Part shown: in pieces, positions 23,001-34,802 of the stretch
Layout: each line of letters opens with the position of its first letter
How positions within the stretch are numbered: position 1 is the first letter of the stretch
Source of the DNA: Symbiodinium natans
Lineage: Eukaryota; Sar; Dinophyceae; Suessiales; Symbiodiniaceae
DNA length: 62,000 bases
Reading direction: 5' to 3'
Assembly (NCBI GenBank): GCA_905221605.1
Contig: CAJNDS010000428.1
Coordinates: forward strand, 1-62,000
Made by a program: the position numbers and the translations under genes
Notes under the pieces: model-generated
Databases searched by the model: none
Told to the model about the DNA's origin: nothing
The model's input: only the letters and a program-made list of their open reading frames with translations

Positions 23001-26000
23001 GGCTTTGAGGATTTTGGGGCTTTTCACGCAGGCAAGAGGAAGCCAGCCGGCTTTGCTTCTTCAAGAGGGTGGGGACTCGGGGAGCAGCCCAAGCTCTTGC
23101 TGCCAGAGGTGCTCGGCGGAGAAGAAGGCCCCCGGGCCCTGCGTAATGAACCTTGACAAAGGGGTTTAGGGCTTAGGGCTTAGGGCTTAGGGTTTAGGGT
23201 TTAGGGTTTAGGGCTTAGGGTTTAGGGTTTAGGGTTTAGGGTTTAGGGTTTAGGGTTTAGGGTTTAGGGTTTAGGGTTTAGGGTTTAGGGTTTAGGGTTT
23301 AGGGGGGATGGGTTGGGGGAGTTTACGGGGGGGGGGAGGAAAGCTCGACAAAAAACCATGGTGGTTCTGACACTACGACACGTGCGTCGTGGTTGCTTGC
23401 CATGGGTCGCCAACGCATCGTGGCTGGGACTTTGACAGCGTATCAGAAACATGGGCGGTCAAGGAAATCGGGTGAGTCGCATGTGGTGCCGATCGTAACG
23501 ATGAGGAGTCTGGTGCAGATTTCGTCAAACTTTAACCTGCAGCCTTCTAGCCAAAAAGCGTAGCAGAACGGTTCTGGTGTCCCTGTTGACGCCTGTTCTT
23601 TTTACCACATCCGAAACAAGTCCAAGATAGGACAGAGTTCTGTGAAAGCAAGGATGGCTCTTGGAGCGTGTGCGTGCACGAATGCTCTAAGGGCACGTCC
23701 CCCTTTGTGCAGCCGAAAGCGCTCCAAGAGGGGCATCGGATTGCTTGCGGTGTCGAGCATGTAGGACCTGCACAGTGGCCATGGGCTTCCTCCGGTTTCA
23801 GCGCGAAAATGTCCCAACTGAGCATTTTCCTAGCGCTCTTCAAGCGAAGGCTGGGCTTTGCGCTCGGGTTCTCGGGCTTTGGAGGACTTAGGAGCCCCCT
23901 AGAGCCTGTGGTACTCGCCATAGAGTGCCCGGAGCCAGGAGTTGTAGTCGCGCTGCATGATGAACACCCGCACATTCCAGCCCTTCCTCGGGTGTCTCCA
24001 AGCAGATGTTGCCACAGCTCGCGTTGAAAGCCCTCAAGCTAGAGAACCTCCTTGAGGTGTTGACCAAAGCTGGTGCTGCCAGACAAGGCGTTTGCGAGCA
24101 CTCCTCCTTCACGATGCATGCTTGATACCATGCCATGGAATTTGGGCTTCCGAAGTGAACCCCGAGTTTCACTGTTTAACCCTGCACTCTGCACCGTTTG
24201 AAGCCCTGAACCCGAACTAACAAGGGGTCCAAGATGCAGCTGCTGCAGGAAAAGCTTCCAAACCTGAGCTGTGCTTCGACGATTCGAAGCCGGAATCCGC
24301 AGAAAAGACTCAGGGAGAGAGAAAGAGAGAGTGAATCAAAGTCTGACGCACGCAAAGCCTGACGCATCGGGATGGCTGCGGCCACCAGGGCGAAAAAATA
24401 AAACTGCAGCCACCCACAATGGCTTATACACAGCTTTGGGGGGGGGGGGGCTTCATTGGCTGAGAAACGATGACACCAAATCCGAGAAGTTTCGGCCAAG
24501 TCGCAGGCAACGCTGCCTCTGTAAACAGCTCGGATGAAATCCTGGAGGCTTTCTGGGGGCCCCCCCCCACCCCCAGAATACCCATTAAATGTTTTCCATC
24601 AGGGGCTCGGTGGTCTCGAAACTCCGACCCCTATCGCTTTGATAGTGCTACCCCGAGCACCCCGCCGATTTCCTGCGCCCCCCCGAATACATTTCCGGGG
24701 CCTGTGGGTAATGTATTGGGGGGGTGTACACCCCGCCCCCCCCCCCCCCCCCCCCCCGAATACATTAGTTGGGGCTGGGTCTCTCTGTGGGGTGTGTCTG
24801 CCTTCTACGACTCTAGGCTTGCCTTAAGGGAGGGGAGGGCCCATTGCAACCCATTGCAAGCTGCAAAGAGAGCCTCAGAAGCTGAGCTCGTGACACGGCC
24901 TTGCAAGGCTTGCCCTTGTGATGCGCTTCCTGCAACTGAGTGGGTGCATACGGATGCATAGCAGTGAGGAGGGGAGAGGAGGGGTGAGGAGGGGAGAGGA
25001 GGGGCAGAGGAGGGGGAGAGGAGGGGGTTAGGAGGGGGGGATGGGAAGGGAGAGGAGGGAAGAGGAGGGGGTGAGAGGCGGCACCTCGCACTTCTGCAGC
25101 ATGGCCCAAGTCTCGTTGAAGGTCTCCTCGTTGTGCCAGTCGTAGGCTTCCTGCTTCAGAGCGCCAATTCTTTAGGGCTGAAGGGCGTTGTGAGGGGTTG
25201 AGGGGAGCCCATGCCGGGCTTTCTTGGTCTGGGGGCTTCAGGGGGGTTTAAGGCTGGTTTTTGGCCGCCGGTCGCTTCAGCTGCAGCCCATTCACTCAGG
25301 AGGTATAATCATATAATCGGTCAAATTTTCTATCTTTCAAAAGACCGGACACTGACAGAGATCAGGGTTGCGTGCACCCAGGATGGCTTGGGACGCAATG
25401 CTCCATCGCCCACTGCACCCTGCCCCAGAAATCTCAACCAACGTCTACAAAGCCTACAATGCCCTGCAATAAAAGACGCAGCATTTGAATAACCGAGACA
25501 AGGAAGAAACAAAACACGTGCATTGTTAGTTGCCTAGACTTGCTCGACAAGAAACGAGGCAAAACCTGACACCAAGCGGTGAGAAGAACTGCTGTTTCAT
25601 CCACCTCTCCTCACCAAGTATGCAATGGACATAAATACGCGTCGCATGTATCTGTGCATTGTTTGAATATGGTTATCCTTTTGGCATTTTTCTGATGATT
25701 GTATCAATGCTTGTATTCATGTCTACATACCTTTGCACAAACAGGTGCATATGCGTTGTGATCCTTACTGCAAAGCGAACCGCGTGTGCGTGTGTGTGTG
25801 TGTGTGTGTAAATACGGATGTAGATGCAGATCTATGAACATGATACAAGTACATAAACTCAACTTCGGTCCCACGCCGGTCCTTGAAGCGGGGGACTGGG
25901 CTCTTCGCAAGCTCAGAAAGGTGCACCAGGAAGTTGTGGTTCGCGATGGCTTCTGAGTTCTCAAGGGGCTTCAAGGTTCGAAACATCTAAGGAGTTTAAG

Positions 26001-27336
26001 CGTCAGTTCTCCTTCCAGGCAGAATCCTGGGACTCCAGCTAGGCATGTACTTCCCTCACAAGCGCAACAAGTCGTCCAAGCCTCGCTCAGCAATTCCCAA
26101 CCCCGTGTTCGTGCCAGGGCCTGCGGCTCTGCCCCCCGAACCTTGCCCCACAGATGCTCCCCAGATGCTCCCCTTGCAGCTGAGCCACTTTCCTTCTTGC
26201 TGACCAAGGAAGTGATGCCAAAGTGCTCCGCCCAGGTCTGGCATTTCTTCAAGGCAAACCTAAGCAAATGGCGCGTGGGCTGGTCTACGCTAGTGCGGAA
26301 TTGAGGATTACCCCAGGCCAACATCGAAGCATGTGAAAGCCTTCCCTGAAGCAAAGACGAATGGAAGTTGGCAGGTGCAGCGCGTGCGCCCACCACAGTC
26401 CTAGAGTATACCTGTGGAGACCAAAACCAAAGGCGAAACAAGCCACCATGAGCTTCTGAAGATCCATCCTAGCGTCAAACAACCAACGGATGAAGTCTAA
26501 TCCTGTAAGCCGCCGTCTCAAACTCACGACCTGCAACGCATCCTTGCAGAACAACCCGAGCACAGTCTTCTGCCACAGGGGCTGGGTAGCCGTGGTTCCA
26601 GTCTTGTGGACGCCGGCCTCAGCATGCACCCCAAAAAGTGCCAGTCTTGATGCAGCCCAAATTGAGTCCACTCGCGCAGCCACCGCACGCTGACCCCTAC
26701 TACGACCCCTCCGGCAACAGGGACATCATCTCGGGCTCGGGCATGGATGACAAGAAGGGGGGCCGCCTGAACCTGAGCCTTTCAGGGCTCAGCGGCTTCG
26801 AGGCTTAGAGAGTGCCCTTATTTTAGGACCTGGAGTGCTTCAGGGCGGCCGAAAATCAAGCTGATCATCAAAAACTGATGGCCATGGTGATGGAAACATC
26901 TAGGAACCTACGGCGGTTACGAGCTCGGCTCCGACGAGTGGAGCTATGAAAAACTACTTCCCGTGCTACGGGACGCCTCCACAAGTCCCATTCAGACCAG
27001 ATGGGCAAACAAAGCATCGCCGTTCCGAACTGAACCTTCCCCCTGATCGTGACCAATGGCGGTCCCTTTTTGGAAAAGTCTCAAATCTTCTCAGAAAGAA
27101 GGCACCCCAAGGCCGTCGCCTCAGACGCCTGGAACTCCGACTTGACTTCGTCGCCTCCATAGCGCTTGATTCTCACTTCGGGACCGCCAGCCATATCCTA
27201 AAATCAAGTCTTTGGCGTGCTGTACAGATCCTCTGGGAGACACTCCTGTGATTCTCTGGTGCCCACCCGCTACACCTCTAAACTCGCAGCATTGCAAACT
27301 TGAGCTCTCCAAGTGAAATGACACCACAGGGCCCTT

Positions 27337-27375
<39 letters not shown>

Positions 27376-27928
27376 GAGAGAGAGAGAGAGAGAGGCCGCT
27401 TGAAGACTTGTGAACAATTGTGACACGAAAAGAAGCGAAGAAAAGATGATAGCACTTAGCGGACTTGGCGGGCTCGAGGCACAAACCCTACACACCTGAA
27501 CCGCTCCCTAACCACCACGGGCCGACTTCCAGAAGCCCTGACCCTGCCAAGGGCTTTGACGCGAACCCCCAAACTCAGGGAGAAACGCGGGGAGAGAGCT
27601 TCCGCCGCTTCCGCGCTTCCCCAACTTTGCCGCGGACCTTCCAAGGAGATGCGCTGCAGCAGCGAAGATTCCTCACCTACGCGCGGGAGAAACGGTTGGG
27701 GAGGTTGGAGCAAGACATGGAGAAAAAGAACCCTTCAAAACTTGACTTATACATACTTGTGCATTTTATTTTTGATTCATTTATTTACACCTACTTGTTT
27801 TCATTGACTCACTGATTTAAGTTGTCCGGGCCTAGGCCCTTGGAGCAGCTGGAAGCGGAAGCCGCCGCCAGCAAGGAGAGCGCTGCGAGCCTCAAGGGCA
27901 TGGCCTTGGACTGCACGGTCAGGGCCAT
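20090..27928 (-). CDS. Multi-exon unrecognised protein
   Basis: Exons: 27197-27129, 26259-26201 (or 26189), 25952-25864, 25150-25085, 23986-23906, 21937-21827, 21600-21527, 21002-20938, 20700-20607, 20443-20372, and 20149 to about 20090. From 21937 on, every junction is phase-compatible with AG/G-type acceptors and GT or GC donors, as in the synthetase gene. Pieces include EVRIKRYGGDEVKSEF, FLVHLSELAKSPVPRFKD, RVFIMQRDYNSWLRALYGEY, NLTMNLTGHFAAGDIVLEF, NEFNRVNQSLWKYC, VGIVRLLANDHIANGCTL and GNMPTQCIDAKSLVKDD. A minus-strand frame at 27928-27842 reads MPLRLAALSLLAAASASS, like a signal peptide, and may be the first exon. At least one exon is missing between 27129 and 26259, and between 23906 and 21937. 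I recognise no family. The 3' end is not located. Confidence 0.45.
20471..20580 (+). repeat. Two poly-G tracts
   Basis: Runs of about 14 G (20471-20485) and about 18 G (20562-20580). They lie inside an intron of the minus-strand gene, between exons 20700-20607 and 20443-20372. Confidence 0.85.
22610..22715 (+). repeat. AT-rich short direct repeats
   Basis: ATAGGAATAGTAGGAAGAAT occurs twice back to back, followed by two copies of GTCATATGAATCATAGGA-like sequence. They are intronic with respect to the minus-strand gene. Confidence 0.8.
22776..22946 (+). repeat. Interstitial telomere-like array
   Basis: More than 20 TTTAGGG units, interleaved with TTTGGGG, CTTGGGG and TTTCGGG variants. A poly-G stretch follows at 22972-22999. 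Confidence 0.95.
23162..23304 (+). repeat. Interstitial telomere-like array
   Basis: About 20 TTTAGGG units, the first ones CTTAGGG. Confidence 0.95.
24961..25076 (+). repeat. Polypurine tract (GGGGAGAGGA type)
   Basis: Over 110 bases of almost only G and A with repeating AGGGGAGAGG blocks, directly downstream in transcription of exon 25150-25085. Long polypurine mirror tracts can form triplex DNA. Confidence 0.85.
27339..27394 (+). repeat. Compound (AC)n(AG)n microsatellite
   Basis: About 17 AC units run into about 10 AG units. Confidence 0.95.
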
Positions 27929-27935
27929 AAGGAAG

Positions 27936-28020
27936 GGGTTTAGGGTTTAGGGTTTAGGGTTTAGGGTTTAGGGTTTAGGGTTTAGGGTTTAGGGTTTAGG
28001 GCTTCGGGCTTCGGGTTTAG
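27936..28020 (+). repeat. Interstitial telomere-like array
   Basis: About 11 TTTAGGG units with CTTCGGG variants at the right end. It lies just upstream of the possible first exon (27928) of the minus-strand gene. Confidence 0.95.
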
Positions 28021-28855
28021 GGAAGAAAGAGCCCTCAGCTCGGGGCTGTACATTCTTCTGAGCATGCTGCCTGGCTTTGGGGGAACCCACACATTTTCCT
28101 GAACACCTCCGGCACACAAAACACCAGCCAGCCTGGGCCCCGAGCGAGATACGGGGCCCTCCTCTGCGTATGGATGTGCGGTCTCTCAGAGCTGAAAGAC
28201 AGCGGCAATGCGTGCGGGGTGGGAATGGGGTTGGAGGCTCGGGGTTTGAGGGCCTCTTCGGACCTGTCGGAAAAGTTCGCGATAGGGTTTCGCTCCAGCT
28301 TGGTCAAGGCTGATGGCTGGATTGCGGCGGTGGTCAAACTGCTCACTTCGTCGCCTTCATCGCCTGCGTTGTCTTCAAGGTTGCAGCTCATGTAGAGCAA
28401 GGTTGCAACAGGTAATGCCATCAAGGATGTACGCGTGTGTTAAAATACAAATGGCTCCGGCGTGCTGCATGCTGTCTACTAAATCTACTGTATCATCGCC
28501 TTCATGGCTTTCATCACCTAGAGTATGACCTGATCGCGCCAAAGCCGCTGCCGGCATGCAGGAAAGCGCATGCCCCCCCCTGCGGTACCCGAATCGGCCG
28601 ACCCCAGCTGTTCTCCGGCATGGCTGATGCTAGATCCGATCGACATCGTTCCGGCTGGTCGGACTTTTTTTGCTTCCTGCGACAGCCAGGTCAGCTTCTC
28701 GCAGCATCGGACCGCGAGCCTCGGGCATGTCTGGGCGGTGAGGGTTTTGGCTTCTTTAAGGGCCCCCTTATAGGGGGGCCTATAAAGGACTTTCTGGAAG
28801 TCAGGATTTTTCCCAGATGCACGCCCAATTTAACGCATTCCGCTTCTGCTCGCTC

Positions 28856-28936
28856 TCGCCTTCTCTCTCTCTCTCCTTCTCTCTCTCCTTCTCTCTCTCC
28901 TTCTCTCTCTCCTGCTCTCTCTCCTGCTCTCTCTCC

Positions 28937-28984
<48 letters not shown>
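28856..28984 (+). repeat. (CT)n microsatellite
   Basis: CTCTCTCTCCTT units, then about 22 uninterrupted CT. Confidence 0.95.
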
Positions 28985-28987
<3 letters not shown>

Positions 28988-29236
28988 CATCGGCTCAATT
29001 GCATGTGCTCCCCAAGCCACCTGGGCTTTTTAGGGCATGGCTTTGGCTATGTTCCTGGCAACTCAAAAGTGCAACAACTTCAAGAAGGGGCGTGTGTAGG
29101 GCAACTGGTAGTAGATGGAAGCCTCCAGTGGCACAGATGCTGGACCATAGAAAGCATCACAGTCTGCACATTCCAGCGTCGGCTTTCGGGCTCCGATTTC
29201 CCTGTCAACACAAGGTTGGGAAAAGGGTTTAGTATA

Positions 29237-29276
29237 CCCTAAACCCTAAACCCTAAACCCTAAACCCTAAACCCTG
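29237..29276 (-). repeat. Interstitial telomere-like array
   Basis: Five CCCTAAA units, in the opposite orientation to the array 90 bp to the right. Confidence 0.95.
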
Positions 29277-29362
29277 GGGTTTCATGACCAACGAGCCCAG
29301 GAACCCTCCATCGATGTAGTGCACACTCAAGGCTCGCCTCTCGGACTCCTGGGCAGCCATTG

Positions 29363-29461
29363 GGGTTTAGGGTTTAGGGTTTAGGGTTTAGGGTTTAGGG
29401 TTTAGGGTTTAGGGTTTAGGGTTTAGGGTTTAGGGTTTAGGGTTTAGGGTTTAGGGTTTAG
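29363..29461 (+). repeat. Interstitial telomere-like array
   Basis: Fourteen perfect TTTAGGG units, the cleanest array in the window. With the CCCTAAA array at 29237 it forms an inverted pair. Confidence 0.95.
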
Positions 29462-29580
29462 GCGCAAAACTCTGGGGCGTTCTTTTGCCTTGTGAAGAAT
29501 GATGGACCATCTTCTCCCTCTTTCCGAGGATTCGAGAGCTCGAGTTTGCGGGTTTGCTTGGCGGCTGCCGGAGGGCCATA

Positions 29581-29742
29581 TTATAATTAGATTATTATTA
29601 CTATGATTATCATTATTATTATTGTTATTATTATTTTTGTATGATTATTACTATTCTTGTTATGACTATCAATAATGTTGTTATTATTATTACTAGTATC
29701 AGTGCTACTGTTGTGATTATCACCATTTTTATTTTGATAAGG
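29581..29742 (+). repeat. ATT-rich low-complexity stretch
   Basis: Imperfect TTATTA/ATTATT repeats. The Ile-rich ORFs on both strands are artefacts. Confidence 0.85.
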
Positions 29743-29855
29743 TCATGGACTAGGAACCCCAGGCAACCGGTAGCCAATGGCTCCTGCCGCCAGTTCCCTG
29801 CCCTCCGACGCTTGCACGCCGCCATGGCTTGCGGGGCGTTGTTTAGGGTGTCGGG

Positions 29856-29895
29856 TTAAGGGTTTAGGGTTTAGGGTTTAGGTTTAGGGTTTTGG
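29856..29895 (+). repeat. Interstitial telomere-like array
   Basis: About five TTTAGGG-type units with one shortened unit. Confidence 0.85.
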
Positions 29896-30951
29896 GTCGA
29901 TGCCCTGAAGGCTCCAACAGCAGCGTCCGGAACAAACTCGACAGCCTTGCCGCACTTCAATGCCTACGGATGACACGACAGATTGATGCACCGCTGCTTG
30001 GCAATGTGGCGGAGCATATGGCGCAACAAACACCATGCGTCGAACGAATGAACTTGCCAGACACGCAACCCAAGCGTTGGAGATGCAAGGCGCTTCCAAT
30101 TTTCAGGGCAGCATGAGTTCAGGGCCTCGAGCGGGATGCTCAGCAGATGCTTTTCGACTCCAAGCCGCTAGTCGCACACGAAGCGGGTCTGTGCGCAACT
30201 CTCATCGAGAGTCCATTCTAACGCCCCTGAAACCTAAAACCTAAGCGTCTCTCCTCACAAAGCTGGCTCCGGAAGCTTTGGCGGCGCCTTCTTCGGAATT
30301 TCCTGGCCACGGGCGATCCACTCAGCTAAGCTTAGGGACTCGGGCTTGGGGGTCGATCGCGCAACTGTGGCACCCAGATCACTGCCCACACTTGAGTTTT
30401 CAACTAGTCTTCACCATGCGATAGACTGAGAGGCCCTCAAGAGGGCGACATCCCGGAAGGTCGCCCAAACCACGCCAAACCTACACCACGGCAAACCTCC
30501 GGAAGCACAAAGACCGCCGGTGCACGCCCTGGGAGCCTGAGCCTGAAGCTGCGGCGGAGGGGCCTTGCGGTTCCTGGGCTCAGGGCAGCGAACCTCGTCG
30601 AACCTCAAGAACCTGCCACATCCTCAAGCCCGACCTTCACCAGACAGAGTGACAAACGGGTGTTTTGGGCTACCGGGCGGCTGTGGTGGCCCCCCCGGTG
30701 GCGGCGCTTTCTTGGACACTGGGGCCTCGGACTATGCGCAGGCCCCTAAAAGACCTCAAGCCGACCCCCGCGCTAAAACCCCAATGACTCATGACTCATC
30801 GACTTTTTCGCCACATACAGTAAGCACTCTGGGACTCGCTTGGGGGGGGGTGGCTTTCAGCACGTGTAGTGTCTACATATGTTGGATTCTTGTGTTGTCA
30901 TTTTCGAACTCTTGTTGTTTTTTTCAAAAAACATGCAAAGTATCAGCTTAA

Positions 30952-31086
30952 ATGCCTGGTACAAATCCACGATTACCTGATATTATAAAAGCGATTATGT
31001 ATGCCGCATACACAAATGGTATACTTAATAAATTGAGTGGAGAGAAGCTATCTCGATTTATTCTCATGCATAAAAAAGTGGAATGA
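30952..31086 (+). CDS. Small AT-rich ORF, possible foreign insert
   Basis: 44 codons from ATG to TGA: starts MPGTNPRLPDIIKAI and ends SRFILMHKKVE. Codons end mostly in A or T (ATT, ATA, TTA, AAA), unlike every other coding stretch here. Its TGA overlaps the next ORF's ATG as ATGA. I recognise no family. It could be a relic of a virus, bacterium or organelle, or chance in AT-rich DNA. Confidence 0.35.
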   Translation: MPGTNPRLPDIIKAIMYAAYTNGILNKLSGEKLSRFILMHKKVE

Positions 31087-31253
31087 AAAGTTCTGAATTA
31101 TCAGAACAAAAATTAAAAGAATTTGAATCTATTTTGGTTAAAAATACAATTTCACGAATATTTTGTCGAAAAAATGTTTGGAATTTAGATAAAGCTGCTA
31201 TAGAGAATATTAAAATTTTTGAAATTGTTTCAAAATCAGACATGCAGACATAA
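31083..31253 (+). CDS. Second small AT-rich ORF, ATGA-coupled
   Basis: 56 codons from ATG (31083) to TAA: starts MKSSELSEQKLKEFES and continues ILVKNTISRIFCRKNV, then KAAIENIKIFEIVSKSD. It has Lys/Glu/Ile-rich helical character and A/T-ending codons, and overlaps the previous stop by the bases ATGA. It may be one broken gene with a frameshift, or two coupled ORFs. Unrecognised. Confidence 0.35.
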   Translation: MKSSELSEQKLKEFESILVKNTISRIFCRKNVWNLDKAAIENIKIFEIVSKSDMQT

Positions 31254-31346
31254 CTCAGAAGTGTGACAAGTAATGCCGCGTGTGTCGAAGGTGCGCATGT
31301 AAGGCTAGACAAACAACACAAAAACTCAAACATATCCATCTCTCTA

Positions 31347-31364
31347 CCTCAGCAGAAACTGAGG
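31347..31364. other. Short perfect hairpin
   Basis: CCTCAG, six-base loop, CTGAGG, about 95 bp after the AT-rich ORF pair. No T-run follows on the plus strand, so a bacterial-type terminator is not supported. Confidence 0.5.
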
Positions 31365-31407
31365 TCTAACAGCGCAGGAGGCCCAAATGTGTGTTTTGTA
31401 TATTATT

Positions 31408-31600
31408 GTGATATGGTAGTACATTGATTGTATTGCACTGTATTGTATTGTATTGTATTGTATTGTAGTGTATTGTCTTGTATTGTCTTGTCTTGTATTG
31501 TTCTGCATTGTACTGTTTTGTATCGTGTTGTATTGTATTGCTTTGTACTGTATTGCATTGCATTAGTTTTATTCGTAGCGTAGCGTACTGTATCATATTG
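31408..31600 (+). repeat. TATTG pentanucleotide satellite
   Basis: Tandem TGTAT/TATTG units with scattered TCTTG and TACTG variants. Confidence 0.9.
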
Positions 31601-33225
31601 CATGATATTCTTGCAATATTGTCTTATGATGTGTCGCACTATATCGTTATCTCGTTCCCAGGTCTTGGAATGGGCTCCCGGGCCTGCGTGGGAGGTGGCG
31701 CCTCTTTTCAAGCAGAAGGGAAGCTGCAAACGGGCTTAGGGCTGAGGATGTAGGGTTTAGGGTTTTTGGGGTTATATGTCCACATGAGGAGATCGGGACA
31801 GGTTGGGAACTTCGGGACATATGGGGGACCGGGGGTCGGCCTCATGGCCAACACATCCAAATGAAATGTCTGCCAGCCCTGCAAGGTGCTCTAACCGTGT
31901 TGTCACTGGTTCCATCAGGTTTCTCAGCACCCGGTGCTTGATTCAGAGCACCAAGGTGCAAGCTGCTTTGCGTGATGGGTTCAGGACTTCATCCCCGCCC
32001 AGGAAAGTGCCGGTCCGTGCCTCTGCCCCGGGCGGGGGAGCCTCTCAGTGAGTTGGCAAAAGAAAACTGGTTCAGGGCTCAGGGGGTTTCAGGGAGGGCG
32101 TGGGCCATATGACACACTTATGTTCCGATGATCCGAGGAGATTTAACAAACAAAGACCGCAGAGGGGCCCTCCCTCCCTTCACTGTGCGGGGGCTGGTGC
32201 ATCCGAATTCCGACACCAAAACTCCGACTCTCCAATGATCGGCCTTGAAGCTGGCGGTGGAGGCCTGCAAGGAGCTCTAAGATCTGCCAGAAGCCCCCAT
32301 GCCGCACCCAAGAAATTCGATCAGCCAGGGTGACCATCTGTTAAGTTGCGCCGTCCCTGCTACACTTGCACTATGGCTTCTGCATGACACGCATGTGAAT
32401 GTGTTCAGTTGCAGCTCTCTTCAGGATAACTTCTTGCCTGGAAGGGCGCCTGATCTTGGCCGCTCCATGGCTGATACCTGGGCAGTCGCACCAGGCATTC
32501 CACGGTTTGCTGACGTTGGAGTTCCAGCGACGTTGTGTCAGTGCTAGGGCTCAGGGGGCCGGAAAAAGACCAGGACCTGAGTTTAAAGAGGCATGCCTGA
32601 TCTGTTTCATCCCAAAGAAGAGCCGCAGCCTGGCCCTGCAAGCTGCAACACAAGAAACCTGGACCTCCCCCCCGCCCCGCCAAGCATGCTCGGCACGCCA
32701 AGGAGCGTTGGGTGGAGACTTGGAGGAGGGGCCTCTCAGATGCACCATCTTGGACACTTGTTTTGGCCGTTTGGGCTTGCAGGATTTGGCTGGCAGGATT
32801 TGGGGCGGAGGGCTGGAGAATAAAAAATGAGTTTTTATGGTTTTTCGTCTCAAGCTGCCACTTCACTTCTCAAGCTTCCCCTAAAGGCCTTGACGGTGGG
32901 GTTTCTCGCGGCCACCGCCCCCAACTCCTTGCATGGCTGGGACACAGAGGGGAAATGGGCTCGGGATGCTTCGGGCATCTTCGGGCCACGCAGCCGGCCC
33001 CCCCTTCTGCGCGATGCTTGCTCTACGTCGGCTAGCTCCGCCGCATCGCCGAAGGCCGAATGCCGCAAGATTCATTCGCTTGCAAACCATGCCCCGACTT
33101 GTCACCTCACTGTACGACAACAAGGAACAACAGAAGGAAAAGAACACAACAGAAGGAAAAGAACCAGCTGCTCGCCTTCGTCAGCTCAGGCGCCGCCGCA
33201 GCGGGCATCGGAGGATGCTTCGCCG

Positions 33226-33345
33226 CTGCGGGCGCCGCAGCGGGCGCCGCAGCGGGCGCCGCAGCGGGCGCCGCAAAGGGCGCCGCAAAGGGCGCCGCTG
33301 CGGGCGCCGCAGCGGGCGCCGCAGCGGGCATCGGGGCGGGCGTCG
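33226..33345 (+). repeat. 12-bp GC-rich minisatellite
   Basis: About ten units of GGGCGCCGCAGC, with AAG and CTG variants. It encodes Ala/Gly- or Arg/Gly-rich runs in every frame, so the ORFs here are not evidence of a gene. Confidence 0.9.
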
Positions 33346-34360
33346 GGGCCGTAGCCTGGGCCTGGCGCTTGAGATCCATATGCTTCGGGGTTTCCAGAAA
33401 GATTGGGACACGGATTCAACATGCTGAAACATTGCGCACTGCTACTTGAGTGCAGACCCGTACTTGACCATCCACCCAGTCGACCCGCTTGGGAGCCTGC
33501 CCCCAAAACAACTTGCAGTCGCCACTGCGCGAACCGATCAATGAAACCGAACCCACTCAGGGAACGTACCCTACTTGTACCCTCCAGCACTTCCTTTTGT
33601 GCCCCTTCTCCTGCCTGAGTCTCTTGTTGACCGAAATCCCACGGAGCGCCCTCCGGAAGCTTCATCGGGAAAGCCGGGGGGCGAGCGTCCTGCATCCCCC
33701 GAAGACCTCCTTTTTAAGTCCTTCAAAAAATAAGGAACACATCATCGAAATCTGCAACTCCACGATAGGGCGTTGTGACTTTAATCAGTGGGTAAAGTAC
33801 GCATGAGTGGAGGGAAGGTACCCTTTGAGGGTCAGAGGGAGTTGAAAAGAGCGCCGCGGCGCAGATTTTTGAACAATAGCATGTGCTCTGGATGCCCTTC
33901 ATGCCGAAAACCCAATGCGCCGCAGAACAAAATAGTCACAAGACCCTGACAAGAGAATGAGGAAACAACGATCCCCTATAACACTCCTGCGGCGTCAGGT
34001 TCGGCTGGCACTTCACAGCCTGCAAGGAGTGGAGGAAGTTGAGGGATTTACGAGTTCTCCTCACTGAGGTCTTCTCAAACCCCCCAAGCCTCAGGCCTAA
34101 ACCCGCACAAAGATGCCGAACATTCCTACGAACATTCGAACATACCCAAACCGAACCTCAACACGAGAAAAGCCGAAACCGCCTGAATCCATTCAGGAGC
34201 CTCGAGGATGGCAAGGGCCTGACGCATAGTCTCCTGCGCCTGGGGACAGGGGCTTCTCTTAAGTCTCACCAAAAAGTGTTTGGCAGCGCACTCTCGCAAG
34301 CCGACGTAGACTTGCATGATCCGCATACTAGTAGGAAATCACTGTGGAGACCGTGCGAAA

Positions 34361-34432
34361 GAAAGAGAGAGAGAGAGAGAGAGGGAGGGAGGGAGGGAGG
34401 GAGAGGGAGAGACAGAGGGAGAGAGAGAGAGT
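34361..34432 (+). repeat. GA/GGGA-rich tract
   Basis: (GA)n followed by GGGA repeats, then GA again. Confidence 0.9.
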
Positions 34433-34802
34433 GTGAAGCATTGGGACCCAACAACGATACAAACCTCCGCGAAGGCTCAGGAGGCTTGGGAGTTCAGGAA
34501 GAGTAGAAGAGGCAACCAGCGTCCTGGCGATTGGCCTCCTGCGCTTGCTGCTTCTCTTCCTCGGTTCAGGAAACTCAGTTGGACAGCTGTGTGGGCCGTC
34601 TAGAAGTCTAGCACGGGGTGTGTCTTCAGCTGACTTCTGATCAGAAGCCTCTGTGAGATCGGCATTCTGTCCACTGCGCCCAATGAAGCCTTCGCTCTTC
34701 AGTCTCCGGCCTCCACTTGTCGCCGTTCTGCAGCTAGGTGCTCCTGCTTGGAGACTCTCTTGTCGGGGCTCCCAGCTCGGAGGAATGGTACACCTACGAG
34801 AC

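Larger units (their letters stand above)
28021..30951. other. No supported gene; repeats
   Basis: Contains the (CT)n tract, three telomere-like arrays and an ATT-rich stretch. A minus-strand frame at 28400-28230 (EDNAGDEGDEVSSLTTAAI..) looks coding, but its junctions do not fit the AG/G pattern. Confidence 0.4.
31601..34802. other. No supported gene
   Basis: Mixed sequence with a GC-rich minisatellite at 33.23-33.35 kb. ORFs overlap on both strands and none is recognisable. Confidence 0.4.

Noticed and set aside
26650-26990. Plus-strand frames reading DPYYDPSGNRDIISGSGMDD and TYGGYELGSDEWSYE
   Set aside because: They look coding, but minus-strand exons with good splice sites lie on both sides. 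I could not build a plus-strand chain, and the opposite frame at 26.72 kb is also open.
27842-27936. Plus-strand coiled-coil frame (LEQLEAEAAASKESAASLKG)
   Set aside because: The minus strand of the same bases reads as a signal peptide at the 5' end of a minus-strand exon chain. Only one strand is likely real; neither is proven.
33060-33449. Ala/Gly-rich ORFs on both strands
   Set aside because: Produced by the 12-bp GGGCGCCGCAGC minisatellite.
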